DNA of 64,000 bases from JBMOMT01 sp049324835. GTDB taxonomy: Bacteria; Chloroflexota; Anaerolineae; CAYNKW01. The stretch is taken from NCBI GenBank assembly GCA_049324835.1, contig JBMOMT010000010.1, positions 62,001-126,000 on the forward strand. The letters run 5' to 3'. Shown here one piece after another: positions 39,341 to 47,816 of this stretch. Below the pieces are notes generated by a model. The model searched no databases. It was not told the DNA's origin and saw nothing but the letters and a program-made list of their open reading frames with translations. How positions within the stretch are numbered: the stretch's first letter is position 1; each line of letters begins with the position of its first letter. The position numbers were made by a program, and so were the translations under genes.

Positions 39341-41089
39341 ATGAATACGATATGGCGTTTGTTACGTTCGATGCGGCCCTACCGCAGGCTGATCGTCCTC
39401 AACTGGTTCTCGATGGTCTGTCTCGTGGCCGCCGACCTGGCAATCCCCCGTATGCTGCAGCAGACGGTGGATCGCGGCATCCTGGCGAGGAACGAGGGCG
39501 TTATCCTGCAATCTTCTCTCGTTATGGTCGGCCTGATTCTGGTCAGCGCCGCGGCCACTGTGGGGATCACGGTGTGCGCCGTGCGCACCTCGCAGCGGCT
39601 GGGCGCCGACCTGCGGCGCGATCTCTTTGCGCGGGTGTTGTCGCTCTCTTTCCACAACCTGGACCAATGGCGGACGGGCCAGCTACTCACCCGCCTTTCC
39701 AGCGACATCCAACAGGTCACCCAGTTCACCTTTTTTACAGGGCGCATGTTCCTGCGCGTCCCGTTGGTGTTTGTGGGCAGCCTGACCCTGATGGCACTGA
39801 CCAACTGGCGGTTGGCCCTGATCATGCTATTCATCATCCCGGCCGCGACGATCGTTTTCCTCTGGTACGCCAACCGGGCGGAGCCTATGTTCATGCAAGT
39901 GCAACGCCGCCTCGACCGTCTCAACACGATCTTGCAGGAGAATGTGGCCGGGGTGCGTGCCGTCAAGGCGTTTGTGCGCGCGGCGCACGAGAACGCGCGC
40001 TTTGGCCAGGTTAATGATGGCCTGACGGAGCGCAGCATCCGTGTGGGTCGTTTTCTCGCCATCCTCCCGCCCACTCTACAGTACCTGGTGAACCTGGGCA
40101 TCGTCTTTGTGGTTGGCGTCGGCGGCGTGCTGGCGATGCGCGATCAACTCTCGTTGGGCGAGATTCTCGCTTTCAACAGCTATCTGCTCTGGGTGATGCT
40201 GTCTCTCAGCCACCTGGGGATGATGGTGAGCTTTATCTCGGCCTCGGCAGCTTCGGCGCAGCGCATCTTTGAGGTGCTCGATCAGGTGTCCACGGTGATG
40301 GATGGCGACACGGCTCTGCCCGGCGCGATGGGACGGGCCGCTCTGCGGGGGGTGCAGTTCGCCTACGACGGCCACGAACACGAGCCCGTGTTGCAGGACA
40401 TCAACCTACTCATGGAGCCGGGCCAGACCATCGCCCTGCTGGGGGCCACCGGCTCGGGCAAGAGCACGTTGATCAGCCTGTTGCCCCGCTTCTACGACGT
40501 GGACCGGGGACAGGTCACCCTCGACGACCACGATGTGCGCGCGCTTACCCTGGAGTCGTTGCGCGCGCACATCGGCCTGGTGCCCCAGGAGACGATCCTG
40601 TTTTCGGGCACGATCCGCGACAATATCCGCTATGGCCGGCCCGAAGCCAGCGACAAAGAGGTCGTGACGGCAGCCCTGGCGGCCCAGGCCCACGATTTTA
40701 TCATGGGCTTTCCCGATGGCTACGATACGCTGTTAGGACAACGCGGCGTCAACCTCTCCGGCGGGCAGAAGCAGCGGTTGGCCATCGCGCGGGCGTTGCT
40801 CATGCAGCCTCGACTGCTGATCTTGGACGACAGCACCAGTTCGGTTGACGTAGAGACGGAGGTCAGGATACAGGAGGCGCTGGATGCATCGTGCAAAGGG
40901 CGCACCACCTTGTTGGTGGCCCAGCGCATCAGCAGTGTGCTGGGGGCCGACCAGATCGTCGTCCTCGACGGCGGTCGCGTTATGGCGATGGGTAGCCATC
41001 GCGAGCTGATGGCTACCTGTTCTATCTATCGCGAAATCTATGAATCGCAGCTTGGCAACGGTGCGGGAGGAGGCGTGAATCATGGGTGA
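39341..41089 (+). CDS. Heterodimeric ABC exporter subunit with degenerate ATP site
   Basis: A 582-residue half-exporter with six TM helices (1-305) and an ATPase with Walker A G-A-T-G-S-G-K-S-T near 370, canonical signature N-L-S-G-G-Q-K-Q-R and Walker B L-I-L-D-D-S-T-S-S-V-D. The catalytic Glu is replaced by D497, and the switch His is Gln (V-A-Q-R-I-S). The partner at 41082 has the complementary changes, as in heterodimeric exporters such as TM287/288 and BmrCD. The genes overlap by 8 bases. Substrate unknown; multidrug or lipid export is usual. Confidence 0.9.
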   Translation: MNTIWRLLRSMRPYRRLIVLNWFSMVCLVAADLAIPRMLQQTVDRGILARNEGVILQSSLVMVGLILVSAAATVGITVCAVRTSQRLGADLRRDLFARVLSLSFHNLDQWRTGQLLTRLSSDIQQVTQFTFFTGRMFLRVPLVFVGSLTLMALTNWRLALIMLFIIPAATIVFLWYANRAEPMFMQVQRRLDRLNTILQENVAGVRAVKAFVRAAHENARFGQVNDGLTERSIRVGRFLAILPPTLQYLVNLGIVFVVGVGGVLAMRDQLSLGEILAFNSYLLWVMLSLSHLGMMVSFISASAASAQRIFEVLDQVSTVMDGDTALPGAMGRAALRGVQFAYDGHEHEPVLQDINLLMEPGQTIALLGATGSGKSTLISLLPRFYDVDRGQVTLDDHDVRALTLESLRAHIGLVPQETILFSGTIRDNIRYGRPEASDKEVVTAALAAQAHDFIMGFPDGYDTLLGQRGVNLSGGQKQRLAIARALLMQPRLLILDDSTSSVDVETEVRIQEALDASCKGRTTLLVAQRISSVLGADQIVVLDGGRVMAMGSHRELMATCSIYREIYESQLGNGAGGGVNHG

Positions 41090-42992
41090 GTCACAACGCG
41101 GCGCACGCGCTACGGGCATGGGCAGCGTCGGGGCGAAGGCTGGCCGACCAGAGGGCGCGGAGCGCTCCGAGGGGCAGAAAGCGGGTCCGGGCATGCCTGT
41201 GCAGGGGATGCAGATGGGGCGGCGGGTCGAGAAGCCGCGCGACTCACGCGCTGTTTTCGCACGGCTCACCGCCTATCTACGCCCTCATATTGCGCTCATT
41301 GTTTTGGTGATCACGCTGGTCGTCGTCACCACCGGGCTGGTGCTCCTCGGCCCCTATCTGGTGGGCGTGGCCATCGACCGGTTCATCGCCCGCGGCGACC
41401 AGCCCGGCCTGCTGCGCGTCGTGGCGCTCCTGTTCCTCACCTACACATTGGGGTGGCTGGCGCAGTATGCCCAGAGCTACTATGTGGTCGCCCTCACCCA
41501 GCGGGTGCTGCGCGCCCTGCGGCGCGACGTATTCGCGCACCTGCAGACCCTCTCGCTGCGTTTTTTTGACCAGCGCCCCACCGGCGAGCTGATGAGCCGC
41601 CTGACCAACGACATCGACGCCATCAACCGCGTCCTTTCCCAGAGCATCGTCGAGTTGACCGCCAGCCTGCTCACGCTGGTGGGCACGGCGATCGTGGTAT
41701 TGCTGCTCAGTGCCTGGCTGGCCGCCGCGGCGCTGCTCGTCGTGCCGCTGATGCTGGCCTTTACCCTGCGCATGGGCCGGGGCACTCGCCGCGGCTTTCA
41801 GCAGGTGCAGGCCAACCTGGGCAAACTGAACGCGGTGATGGAGGAGAGTATCAGCGGCCTGCGGGTGGTGCAGGTCTTTCGGCGTGAGCGGGCGGCGCTG
41901 GCCGAGTTCGAGCGCGCCAACCTGGCCGTGCGCGACACGACGATCCACGCTCAGATGATGATGACGCTCTTGCGTCCCATGCTGATAGTCTTCAGTAGCC
42001 TTGCCATCGTCTTTATTGCCGGCCTGGGCGGCTGGCTCGCGCTGCGTGGGGCGGTGAGTGTGGGTGTCATCACCACCTTTGTGCTCTATGCCCGCCGCTT
42101 CTACGAACCCCTGCTCACCCTGGCGGACCTGTACAACTCGATCCAGTCGGCCCTGGCCGGCGCCGAACGGGTCTTTGATCTCCTGGATCAGGTGCCCCAA
42201 GTCGCCGACCACCCCGATGCTATCGAGTTGCCCCCGCTGCAGGGGCAGGTGGTGTTCGATCACGTTGACTTTTGCTACGTGCCAGGGGTGCCGGTGCTCA
42301 AGGATGTGAGCTTGACCGCCGAGCCGGGGCAGATGGTGGCCCTGGTGGGGCCGACTGGCGCGGGCAAAACCACGATCGTCAATCTGCTCTCACGGTTCTA
42401 CGATGTGGATCAGGGCGCCATCCTCCTGGATGGCTATGACATCCGCCAGGTCAGGCAGGATAGCCTGCGCCGCCAATTGGGAATTGTCCCGCAAGACACC
42501 TTCTTGTTTGCCGAGACGGTGCTGGAGAATATCCGCTATGGGCGGCTGGATGCCACGGACGAGGCGTGCATGGCCGCAGCGCGCCTGGCGAACGCCGATT
42601 CGTTCATCCAGCATCTGCCCGAGGGTTACCAGACCTCCCTCGCCGAGCGGGCCGGCACGCTGAGCCAGGGGCAGCGCCAGTTGCTGGCTATCGCCCGCGC
42701 CGTCCTGGCCGACCCGCGCATCCTGATCCTGGACGAAGCGACCAGCAGCGTCGATACGCGCACCGAGATCCACATCCAGGAGGCGCTGCTGAAGCTGATG
42801 CAGGGACGCACCAGTTTCGTCATCGCCCACCGCCTGAGCACGATTCGTAACGCCGATCAGGTGCTGGTGATCGACGACGGTCGTATCGTCGAGCGTGGCA
42901 CCCACGAATCTCTGCTCGCAGCGCGAGGCTTTTACTATCAACTCTACGTGAGCCAGTTCGCGCGTGCCGAGCTTGCCGTGACTACTCCCTGA
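41082..42992 (+). CDS. Heterodimeric ABC exporter subunit, catalytic ATP site
   Basis: A 636-residue partner of the preceding gene. Residues 1-60 are a Gly/Arg/Met-rich extension, followed by six TM helices and the ATPase: Walker A G-P-T-G-A-G-K-T-T near 425, Walker B L-I-L-D-E-A-T-S-S with E552 intact, switch His in I-A-H-R-L-S-T. Its signature is L-S-Q-G-Q rather than LSGGQ, so it completes the degenerate site formed with the Walker motifs of the first subunit. The long N terminus could mean a later true start, but ATG at 41082 sits in a coupled overlap. Confidence 0.9.
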   Translation: MGESQRGARATGMGSVGAKAGRPEGAERSEGQKAGPGMPVQGMQMGRRVEKPRDSRAVFARLTAYLRPHIALIVLVITLVVVTTGLVLLGPYLVGVAIDRFIARGDQPGLLRVVALLFLTYTLGWLAQYAQSYYVVALTQRVLRALRRDVFAHLQTLSLRFFDQRPTGELMSRLTNDIDAINRVLSQSIVELTASLLTLVGTAIVVLLLSAWLAAAALLVVPLMLAFTLRMGRGTRRGFQQVQANLGKLNAVMEESISGLRVVQVFRRERAALAEFERANLAVRDTTIHAQMMMTLLRPMLIVFSSLAIVFIAGLGGWLALRGAVSVGVITTFVLYARRFYEPLLTLADLYNSIQSALAGAERVFDLLDQVPQVADHPDAIELPPLQGQVVFDHVDFCYVPGVPVLKDVSLTAEPGQMVALVGPTGAGKTTIVNLLSRFYDVDQGAILLDGYDIRQVRQDSLRRQLGIVPQDTFLFAETVLENIRYGRLDATDEACMAAARLANADSFIQHLPEGYQTSLAERAGTLSQGQRQLLAIARAVLADPRILILDEATSSVDTRTEIHIQEALLKLMQGRTSFVIAHRLSTIRNADQVLVIDDGRIVERGTHESLLAARGFYYQLYVSQFARAELAVTTP

Positions 42993-43314
42993 ACGCACAC
43001 GGCGGATCGGCGCTCTGGAGCGGCGGCTGCTGGCCCCGCTGTTTCTGGCGGCGTTTCTGATCCCAGCAGCGCGGTTGCATCACCGCAGTGGGTAACCGAG
43101 GTGTGCGATTTGGAAACCCGTATGGCAAAAGCCACCTCAAAACGATAATGCACTTGATCGCAACCTGCTTGAGGTTGCCCACTGCATCGATTCTGGCACT
43201 GCTGCGGCAGTCCTAGCACGGGATGCTGTTTGATAAAGACGACAATCCCTGCTGTTCGGCTTTTCAATTCTGCAGAGCAGCGCATACAGCGACGCGATTC
43301 CATAGGGAGCAGGT
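42993..43314 (+). other. Gap between ABC exporter and heme operon
   Basis: No gene can be supported. Bases 43010-43080 read in one frame as a short hydrophobic stretch (L-L-A-P-L-F-L-A-A-F-L-I-P), possibly a fragment of a lost membrane protein gene. The rest to 43314 shows no coding signal or RNA motif. Confidence 0.4.
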
Positions 43315-43343
43315 TTGACAATCTGGTGGGAATATGGTAATAT
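43315..43343 (+). promoter_or_regulatory. Promoter of the heme operon
   Basis: TTGACA (43315-43320) and TAATAT (43338-43343) are 17 bases apart, 85 bases before the first gene. All heme genes downstream are closely packed, so this may drive the whole cluster. Confidence 0.7.
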
Positions 43344-43355
43344 ATAGTAAGTTTT

Positions 43356-43400
43356 GGTCATTTTTAGTCATAATATCTGGCCATCAACTTTGATGACCAG
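43356..43400. promoter_or_regulatory. Repeated GGTCAT half-sites in the heme operon leader
   Basis: TGGTCAT (43355-43361) and TAGTCAT (43365-43371) are direct repeats; CTGGCCATCA (43377-43386) and TGATGACCAG (43391-43400) form a near-perfect inverted repeat with the same core. Likely operator for the HTH regulator encoded next, or an mRNA hairpin. Confidence 0.5.
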
Positions 43401-43427
43401 AAAACTTTATAAGGCAGGTGAACATCC

Positions 43428-44087
43428 ATGTCCACGGCCGAAAAAGAGTGGTTGTCCCTGAGCCAAGCCAGCCATCTGTTAGGTGTCCACGAGACAACCT
43501 TGCGGCGGTGGGTCGATGCAGGCCAGATTCCGTGCTTCCGCACACCCGGTGGACATCGGCGTTTCACGGTCTCCGATCTGACTGCCTGGATGGGAGGCCA
43601 ACAGGCAACGGCGTTGGCCCCGCAGACAGAAACCCTCATGCAAAGCGCGGTCGGATTTACCCGGCAAGAAATGGTAGAGAGACATGTGTCTAGCGAGGCC
43701 TGGTACTTGGCCTTCGATCAAGAAGACGAACGCCAGCGCATGCGGGAATCGGGTCGCCATCTTTTAGGGCTGACCATCCAGTATATGGGACGTGTCGGCA
43801 ATCGCGAGAAAATGGTAGAGGAGGGTCGGCGTATCGGCCAGTTCTACGGCCAGCAGTGTGCCCAACATGGCATATCACTCGTTGACAGTATGCGCGCCTT
43901 CTTTTTTTTCCGGGAGTCGCTACTGCGAACAGCCAGACCCGGCCTGTTTGGCAGAGGACAATACGACGCCGAAGAGGTGCGCGTCCACCGAGAACTGCGC
44001 CAATTCCTGGATGAGGTCATGTACGCCTGTCTGGCCAGCTATGAGGCTGCCTGTCGTCATCTGCTCGGCACGGGAGTTAAGTCATGA
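43428..44087 (+). CDS. MerR/excisionase-type HTH regulator heading the heme operon
   Basis: A 219-residue protein. Residues 8-56 (L-S-Q-A-S-H-L-L-G-V-H-E-T-T-L-R-R-W and P-G-G-H-R-R-F) form a MerR/BldC-like winged HTH. Residues 85-215 are an unrecognised all-helical domain with many aromatic and His/Cys residues, conceivably a sensor. The gene overlaps the SirC-like gene by 4 bases and is first in the operon. Autoregulation and control of heme synthesis through the GGTCAT sites are inferences from position. Confidence 0.75.
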   Translation: MSTAEKEWLSLSQASHLLGVHETTLRRWVDAGQIPCFRTPGGHRRFTVSDLTAWMGGQQATALAPQTETLMQSAVGFTRQEMVERHVSSEAWYLAFDQEDERQRMRESGRHLLGLTIQYMGRVGNREKMVEEGRRIGQFYGQQCAQHGISLVDSMRAFFFFRESLLRTARPGLFGRGQYDAEEVRVHRELRQFLDEVMYACLASYEAACRHLLGTGVKS

Positions 44088-44722
44088 GCGGTTATCCCAT
44101 CATGTTGGTGGGTCTGGAAAATGCCCGCTGCGTGGTCATTGGCGGCGGGGCAGTTGCGGCGCGCAAGGCAGCCGCACTGTGCAAAGCTGGAGCTCGGCCT
44201 ATCGTCTTTAGCCCAACGCTCTGTGAGGCGCTCGAACGCCAAGTCGAGCAAGGAGAGATTCAGGCCGTTCAGCGGGAATACCATCCAGGAGATCTGGCCG
44301 GGGCACGGCTGGTCATTGCCGCTACCGACGACCCCCAGACCAACGAAGTGGTCTGGCGCGAGGCGCAATCTGTCGGCTGCCTGGTCAACGTGGTCGATGA
44401 CCCGGACAGGTGCAATTTTCACGTCCCGGCTACCGTACGCCGAGGAGCGCTCACCCTTAGCATCTCGACCGGCGGCAACAGCCCCCTGCTGGCCCGCCGC
44501 ATCCGCCAGGTATTGGAGGCGCAATTCGATTCGGCCTACGATGACTACCTCGATCTGCTCGGTGGCTTGCGGCCAGTGGTGCAAGAACAGATCGCCGATC
44601 CGGCCCGGCGCAAGCAGCTCTGGTCCGCGCTGCTCGATTCCAACATCCTTGACCTGCTTCGGGAGGGGGATATTGAGACAGCCCGCTGCCGGGTCGAGGG
44701 CATCGTCGAGACATTCCGCTAA
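44084..44722 (+). CDS. Precorrin-2 dehydrogenase / sirohydrochlorin ferrochelatase-like (SirC/Met8/CysG-N)
   Basis: A 212-residue protein. V-V-I-G-G-G-A-V-A-A-R-K near residue 17 is the NAD-binding loop of the siroheme synthase N-terminal domain, V-I-A-A-T-D-D near 85 and V-N-V-V-D-D-P near 105 are active-site blocks, and S-T-G-G-N-S-P-L-L-A precedes the helical dimerisation domain. It oxidises precorrin-2 to sirohydrochlorin and may insert iron, supplying siroheme. It lacks the methyltransferase half, which is encoded separately with HemD at 47806. Confidence 0.88.
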   Translation: MSGYPIMLVGLENARCVVIGGGAVAARKAAALCKAGARPIVFSPTLCEALERQVEQGEIQAVQREYHPGDLAGARLVIAATDDPQTNEVVWREAQSVGCLVNVVDDPDRCNFHVPATVRRGALTLSISTGGNSPLLARRIRQVLEAQFDSAYDDYLDLLGGLRPVVQEQIADPARRKQLWSALLDSNILDLLREGDIETARCRVEGIVETFR

Positions 44723-44740
44723 TCAGGTCGTTGTGACTCG

Positions 44741-46057
44741 ATGCAGATCTTACAAGTCGGCTTGAGCCACCAGACTGCCCCCATAGAGGTCCGGGAACAA
44801 CTCGCTCTGCCGGAGGCAGCCATCCCGGACGCCCTTGGCGTCTTGTGTGCGAACAACGGTTGTGGTTCCGGCTATGCACTCGAGGGCGCGATCCTTTCCA
44901 CGTGTAATCGCCTGGAAGTTTACGCCGTCACCGAGTGTGCGGATCGCGGCCAGCAGGACCTGTGCAACTATCTGGCGCGAGTAACCGGCACACCTCAGAC
45001 GGTATTCGAAGCACATTTGCAAGCGCGCGAGGGCGAGGCGGCCGTCAGCCACCTTTGTGACGTGGCCTGCGGTCTCGATTCATTGGTCCTGGGCGAGTCG
45101 CAAATCCAGGGCCAGGTCGCTCATGCCTACCAGATGGCCCTGGCCAATGGCTCGGCGGGGCCTGTGATCAGTGCCCTATTTCGCACGGCGCTCCAGGCGG
45201 GCAAGCGAGCGCGCACTGAAACAGCCATCAACCAGCACGCTACTTCTATCAGCCATGTCGCCGTCGAGCTGGCCCTTCAGATATTCGACGACCTGGCGGC
45301 CAAGACGGCCCTGCTCGTCGGCGCCGGAGAGATGGCCGAGCTGGCAGCCAAGAACCTGGTGGACAATGGTGTCGGGAAGTTGCTGGTTGTGAACCGCAGC
45401 CAGGGCCGTGCGGCGAGGCTGGCCAAGGAATATGGCGGAGAGGCTCTGGGCTGGGACAGGCTGACTCAGGCTCTCTGGAAATCCGACATTGTGATCAGCT
45501 CCACGGCCGCCCCACATCCTATCCTGCGGCACGATACCGTGTCCACCGCCATGCGCATGCGCCGCAATCATCCCCTCTTTATTATCGACATCGCCGTCCC
45601 CCGCGACGTAGAGCCCGAGGTGGGCAAGCTCACCAACGTGTTCTTGTACGATATTGATGACCTGCAGCAGGTGCTGGAGGCCAACCTGGAACAGCGGCGG
45701 CGCGAGGTGCCGCGAGTTCAGTCGATCATCAGGGATGAGGTAGCGGGGTTCCTGTCCTGGCTCCGGGCGCGAGATGTCGTGCCCACCATCGTCGACCTCC
45801 GGCAGCACGTAGATGGGCTCCGGGAGGCGGAGCTGGCGTGGGCCCTGAGTAAACTGGAGGATCTATCGGACCAGGAGCGCAACGTCATCCTGGCTTTCAG
45901 CCAGCGCCTGGTCAACAAGATCCTGCACGAGCCGACCGTCCGCCTCAAGTACTACGCCAACGGACGCGAGGCGTACCGCTACACGGAGGCGGTCCGAGAC
46001 CTCTTTGGCATCAACGATGGAGCCCCTGGCTCCGGGGAGGGAGACAGCCATGGTTGA
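44741..46057 (+). CDS. hemA: Glutamyl-tRNA reductase
   Basis: A 438-residue enzyme that reduces Glu-tRNA to glutamate-1-semialdehyde, the first step of the C5 pathway. The catalytic Cys is C55 in S-T-C-N-R-L-E-V-Y; S-L-V-L-G-E-S-Q-I-Q near residue 110, the NADPH loop V-G-A-G-E-M-A-E-L-A near 195 and the helical dimerisation domain after 340 are intact. HemL, the partner enzyme, is the last intact gene of the operon. It overlaps the CcsA/HemX-like gene by 8 bases. Confidence 0.95.
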   Translation: MQILQVGLSHQTAPIEVREQLALPEAAIPDALGVLCANNGCGSGYALEGAILSTCNRLEVYAVTECADRGQQDLCNYLARVTGTPQTVFEAHLQAREGEAAVSHLCDVACGLDSLVLGESQIQGQVAHAYQMALANGSAGPVISALFRTALQAGKRARTETAINQHATSISHVAVELALQIFDDLAAKTALLVGAGEMAELAAKNLVDNGVGKLLVVNRSQGRAARLAKEYGGEALGWDRLTQALWKSDIVISSTAAPHPILRHDTVSTAMRMRRNHPLFIIDIAVPRDVEPEVGKLTNVFLYDIDDLQQVLEANLEQRRREVPRVQSIIRDEVAGFLSWLRARDVVPTIVDLRQHVDGLREAELAWALSKLEDLSDQERNVILAFSQRLVNKILHEPTVRLKYYANGREAYRYTEAVRDLFGINDGAPGSGEGDSHG

Positions 46058-46880
46058 TGTCTTTTTTTTCCTGATGGCCGTGTTCTTTTACGTCCTGAGT
46101 ACCGTCGCCCATGTGGCCTGTTGGATCGGCGGCAGCCGACGATGCGAACGATTCGCTCGCCCAACATTGCTGGTGGCGGTGGTGCTCCACGGGGCCGCCA
46201 TCTTGCTGCGTTGGATCGAGGCCGGCTATGCGCCCCTGTCGAACGGCTTTGAAGCCTTTTCCTTCTACGCCTGGGGCCTGAGCCTGGTCTACCTGCTGGT
46301 GCCCTCCCTACGCCGGCATGATGTCCTGGGGGTCTTTGTCACGCCTCTGGCCCTGACCAGCATCCTCGTCGCTTCGGTTCTTCCAAAACGGATCGACCCT
46401 CTGGTGCCGGTTCTGCAAAGTCACTGGCTTCCCATCCACGTCGGCGTCTCTTTTGCCGCCTATGCTCTGTTCAGCCTGGCCTTCGTCGTGGCCCTCACCT
46501 ACCTGCTCAAGCTCCATGCCCTGAAACAGCCAGGGCGCTGGTTGTGGGCGCGCAGGCTGCCCTCCCTGGAGACCTCCGAGACGTTACAGCGGCGAACAGC
46601 CGTCGCCGGCTTGGTGCTGATGACGGGCGCCCTGTTGAGTGGCTCGCTGTGGGCCGAGAAAGCGTGGGGCATCGTCTGGCCCTGGGAACCCCAGCAGGTG
46701 GCTTCGCTGGTCACCTGGCTCATCTATGCCGCCTATTTCTACGCCCGGCACAGCGCCGGCTGGGTGGACCGCCGGGGGGCCTGGCTGCTGGTCGGTGGTT
46801 TTGTCTCTGTTCTCATCACCTTTGTTGGCGCCGACCTGCTGATGCCTGACAGCCGCCATAGCTTTTTATTTGGATCGTGA
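46050..46880 (+). CDS. CcsA/ResC/HemX-like membrane protein
   Basis: A 276-residue protein with about eight TM helices. W-G-I-V-W-P-W-E-P-Q-Q-V-A-S-L-V-T-W-L-I-Y near residue 208 is the tryptophan-rich heme-handling WWD motif of cytochrome c assembly proteins; the usual D-P-K-E core is E-P-Q-Q. His residues in R-H, S-H and V-H loops could be heme ligands. HemX homologues next to hemA control reductase level, while CcsA exports heme to cytochrome c. No CcsB partner is in the window, so HemX-like function is at least as likely. Confidence 0.75.
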   Translation: MVDVFFFLMAVFFYVLSTVAHVACWIGGSRRCERFARPTLLVAVVLHGAAILLRWIEAGYAPLSNGFEAFSFYAWGLSLVYLLVPSLRRHDVLGVFVTPLALTSILVASVLPKRIDPLVPVLQSHWLPIHVGVSFAAYALFSLAFVVALTYLLKLHALKQPGRWLWARRLPSLETSETLQRRTAVAGLVLMTGALLSGSLWAEKAWGIVWPWEPQQVASLVTWLIYAAYFYARHSAGWVDRRGAWLLVGGFVSVLITFVGADLLMPDSRHSFLFGS

Positions 46881-46883
46881 CCT

Positions 46884-47816
46884 ATGCCTGAAAACCTCGT
46901 GATCGGTACACGGGGCAGCACCCTGGCCCTGTGGCAAACCCAATACGTCGTCGAGCGTCTGAGAGCTATTACACCGGACCTCGACATCCGTGTCAAGACC
47001 ATCCAGACCCAGGGCGACCTGGTGCGTGACCGGGCGCTGTCAGAGGTGGGCGGCAAGGGGCTCTTTGTGAAAGAGATCGAAAACGCCTTGTTATCCGCTG
47101 AAATTGACTTGGCCGTGCACAGTCTCAAAGATATGCCTACCGAACAGCCCAGGGGACTCACCCTGGGCGCCATCCTGGAACGGGCCGATCCCCGCGACGC
47201 GCTGGTCGTGCGCGCCGGCGGACAGGACCTGTCCAGCCTGCCGGCGGGTGCGCGGGTGGGCACCAGCAGTCTACGGCGGAGGGCGCAACTACTGGCTGCC
47301 CGGCCCGACCTGCGCGTGCTCGATCTGCGGGGCAACGTGGATACCCGGCTGCGCAAACTGAGGGAGGGGCAATATGACGCCATAGTGCTGGCCGTCGCCG
47401 GCCTGGTGCGCCTGGGCCACGCCCAAGCCATCGGCCAGGTGCTGCCCCTGGACCTCATGCTGCCCGCCGTGGGCCAGGGCGCGCTGTGCGTCGAGGTGCG
47501 GGCCGACGACGACGCCGTGCGCGCCCTCGTCGCCGCCCTCGATCACGCCCCCACCCGCTGGGCGACCGCCGCCGAGCGGTCCTTTCTGCGCCGCCTGGAG
47601 GGTGGCTGCCAGGTGCCCATCGGGGCCTATGCTCAGGTGGATGAGGGTCAACTTGACTTGCGCGGGCTGGTCGCCGCCCTGGACGGCGTACGCCTGGCGC
47701 GCGACGCGATCCACGGCCCGGCGACAGAGGCCGAGCGGCTGGGTGTTGCGCTGGCCGAACGGCTGCTGGCTATCGGCGGTGCCGATATCCTGGCGGAGGT
47801 GCGCCGTGGCGGCTAA
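46884..47816 (+). CDS. hemC: Hydroxymethylbilane synthase
   Basis: A 310-residue enzyme joining four porphobilinogens. G-T-R-G-S-T-L-A-L-W-Q-T near residue 7, H-S-L-K-D-M-P-T near 78 and the cofactor cysteine C242 in G-G-C-Q-V-P-I-G-A-Y, which carries the dipyrromethane primer, are all present. Length is typical. It starts 4 bases after the HemX-like gene, and the CobA-HemD gene begins inside its end. Confidence 0.95.
   Translation: MPENLVIGTRGSTLALWQTQYVVERLRAITPDLDIRVKTIQTQGDLVRDRALSEVGGKGLFVKEIENALLSAEIDLAVHSLKDMPTEQPRGLTLGAILERADPRDALVVRAGGQDLSSLPAGARVGTSSLRRRAQLLAARPDLRVLDLRGNVDTRLRKLREGQYDAIVLAVAGLVRLGHAQAIGQVLPLDLMLPAVGQGALCVEVRADDDAVRALVAALDHAPTRWATAAERSFLRRLEGGCQVPIGAYAQVDEGQLDLRGLVAALDGVRLARDAIHGPATEAERLGVALAERLLAIGGADILAEVRRGG

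Noticed and set aside
39073..40014. 313-residue plus-strand frame overlapping the ABC gene
   Set aside because: Most of it is an out-of-frame shadow of the ABC exporter; only its first part could be a remnant.
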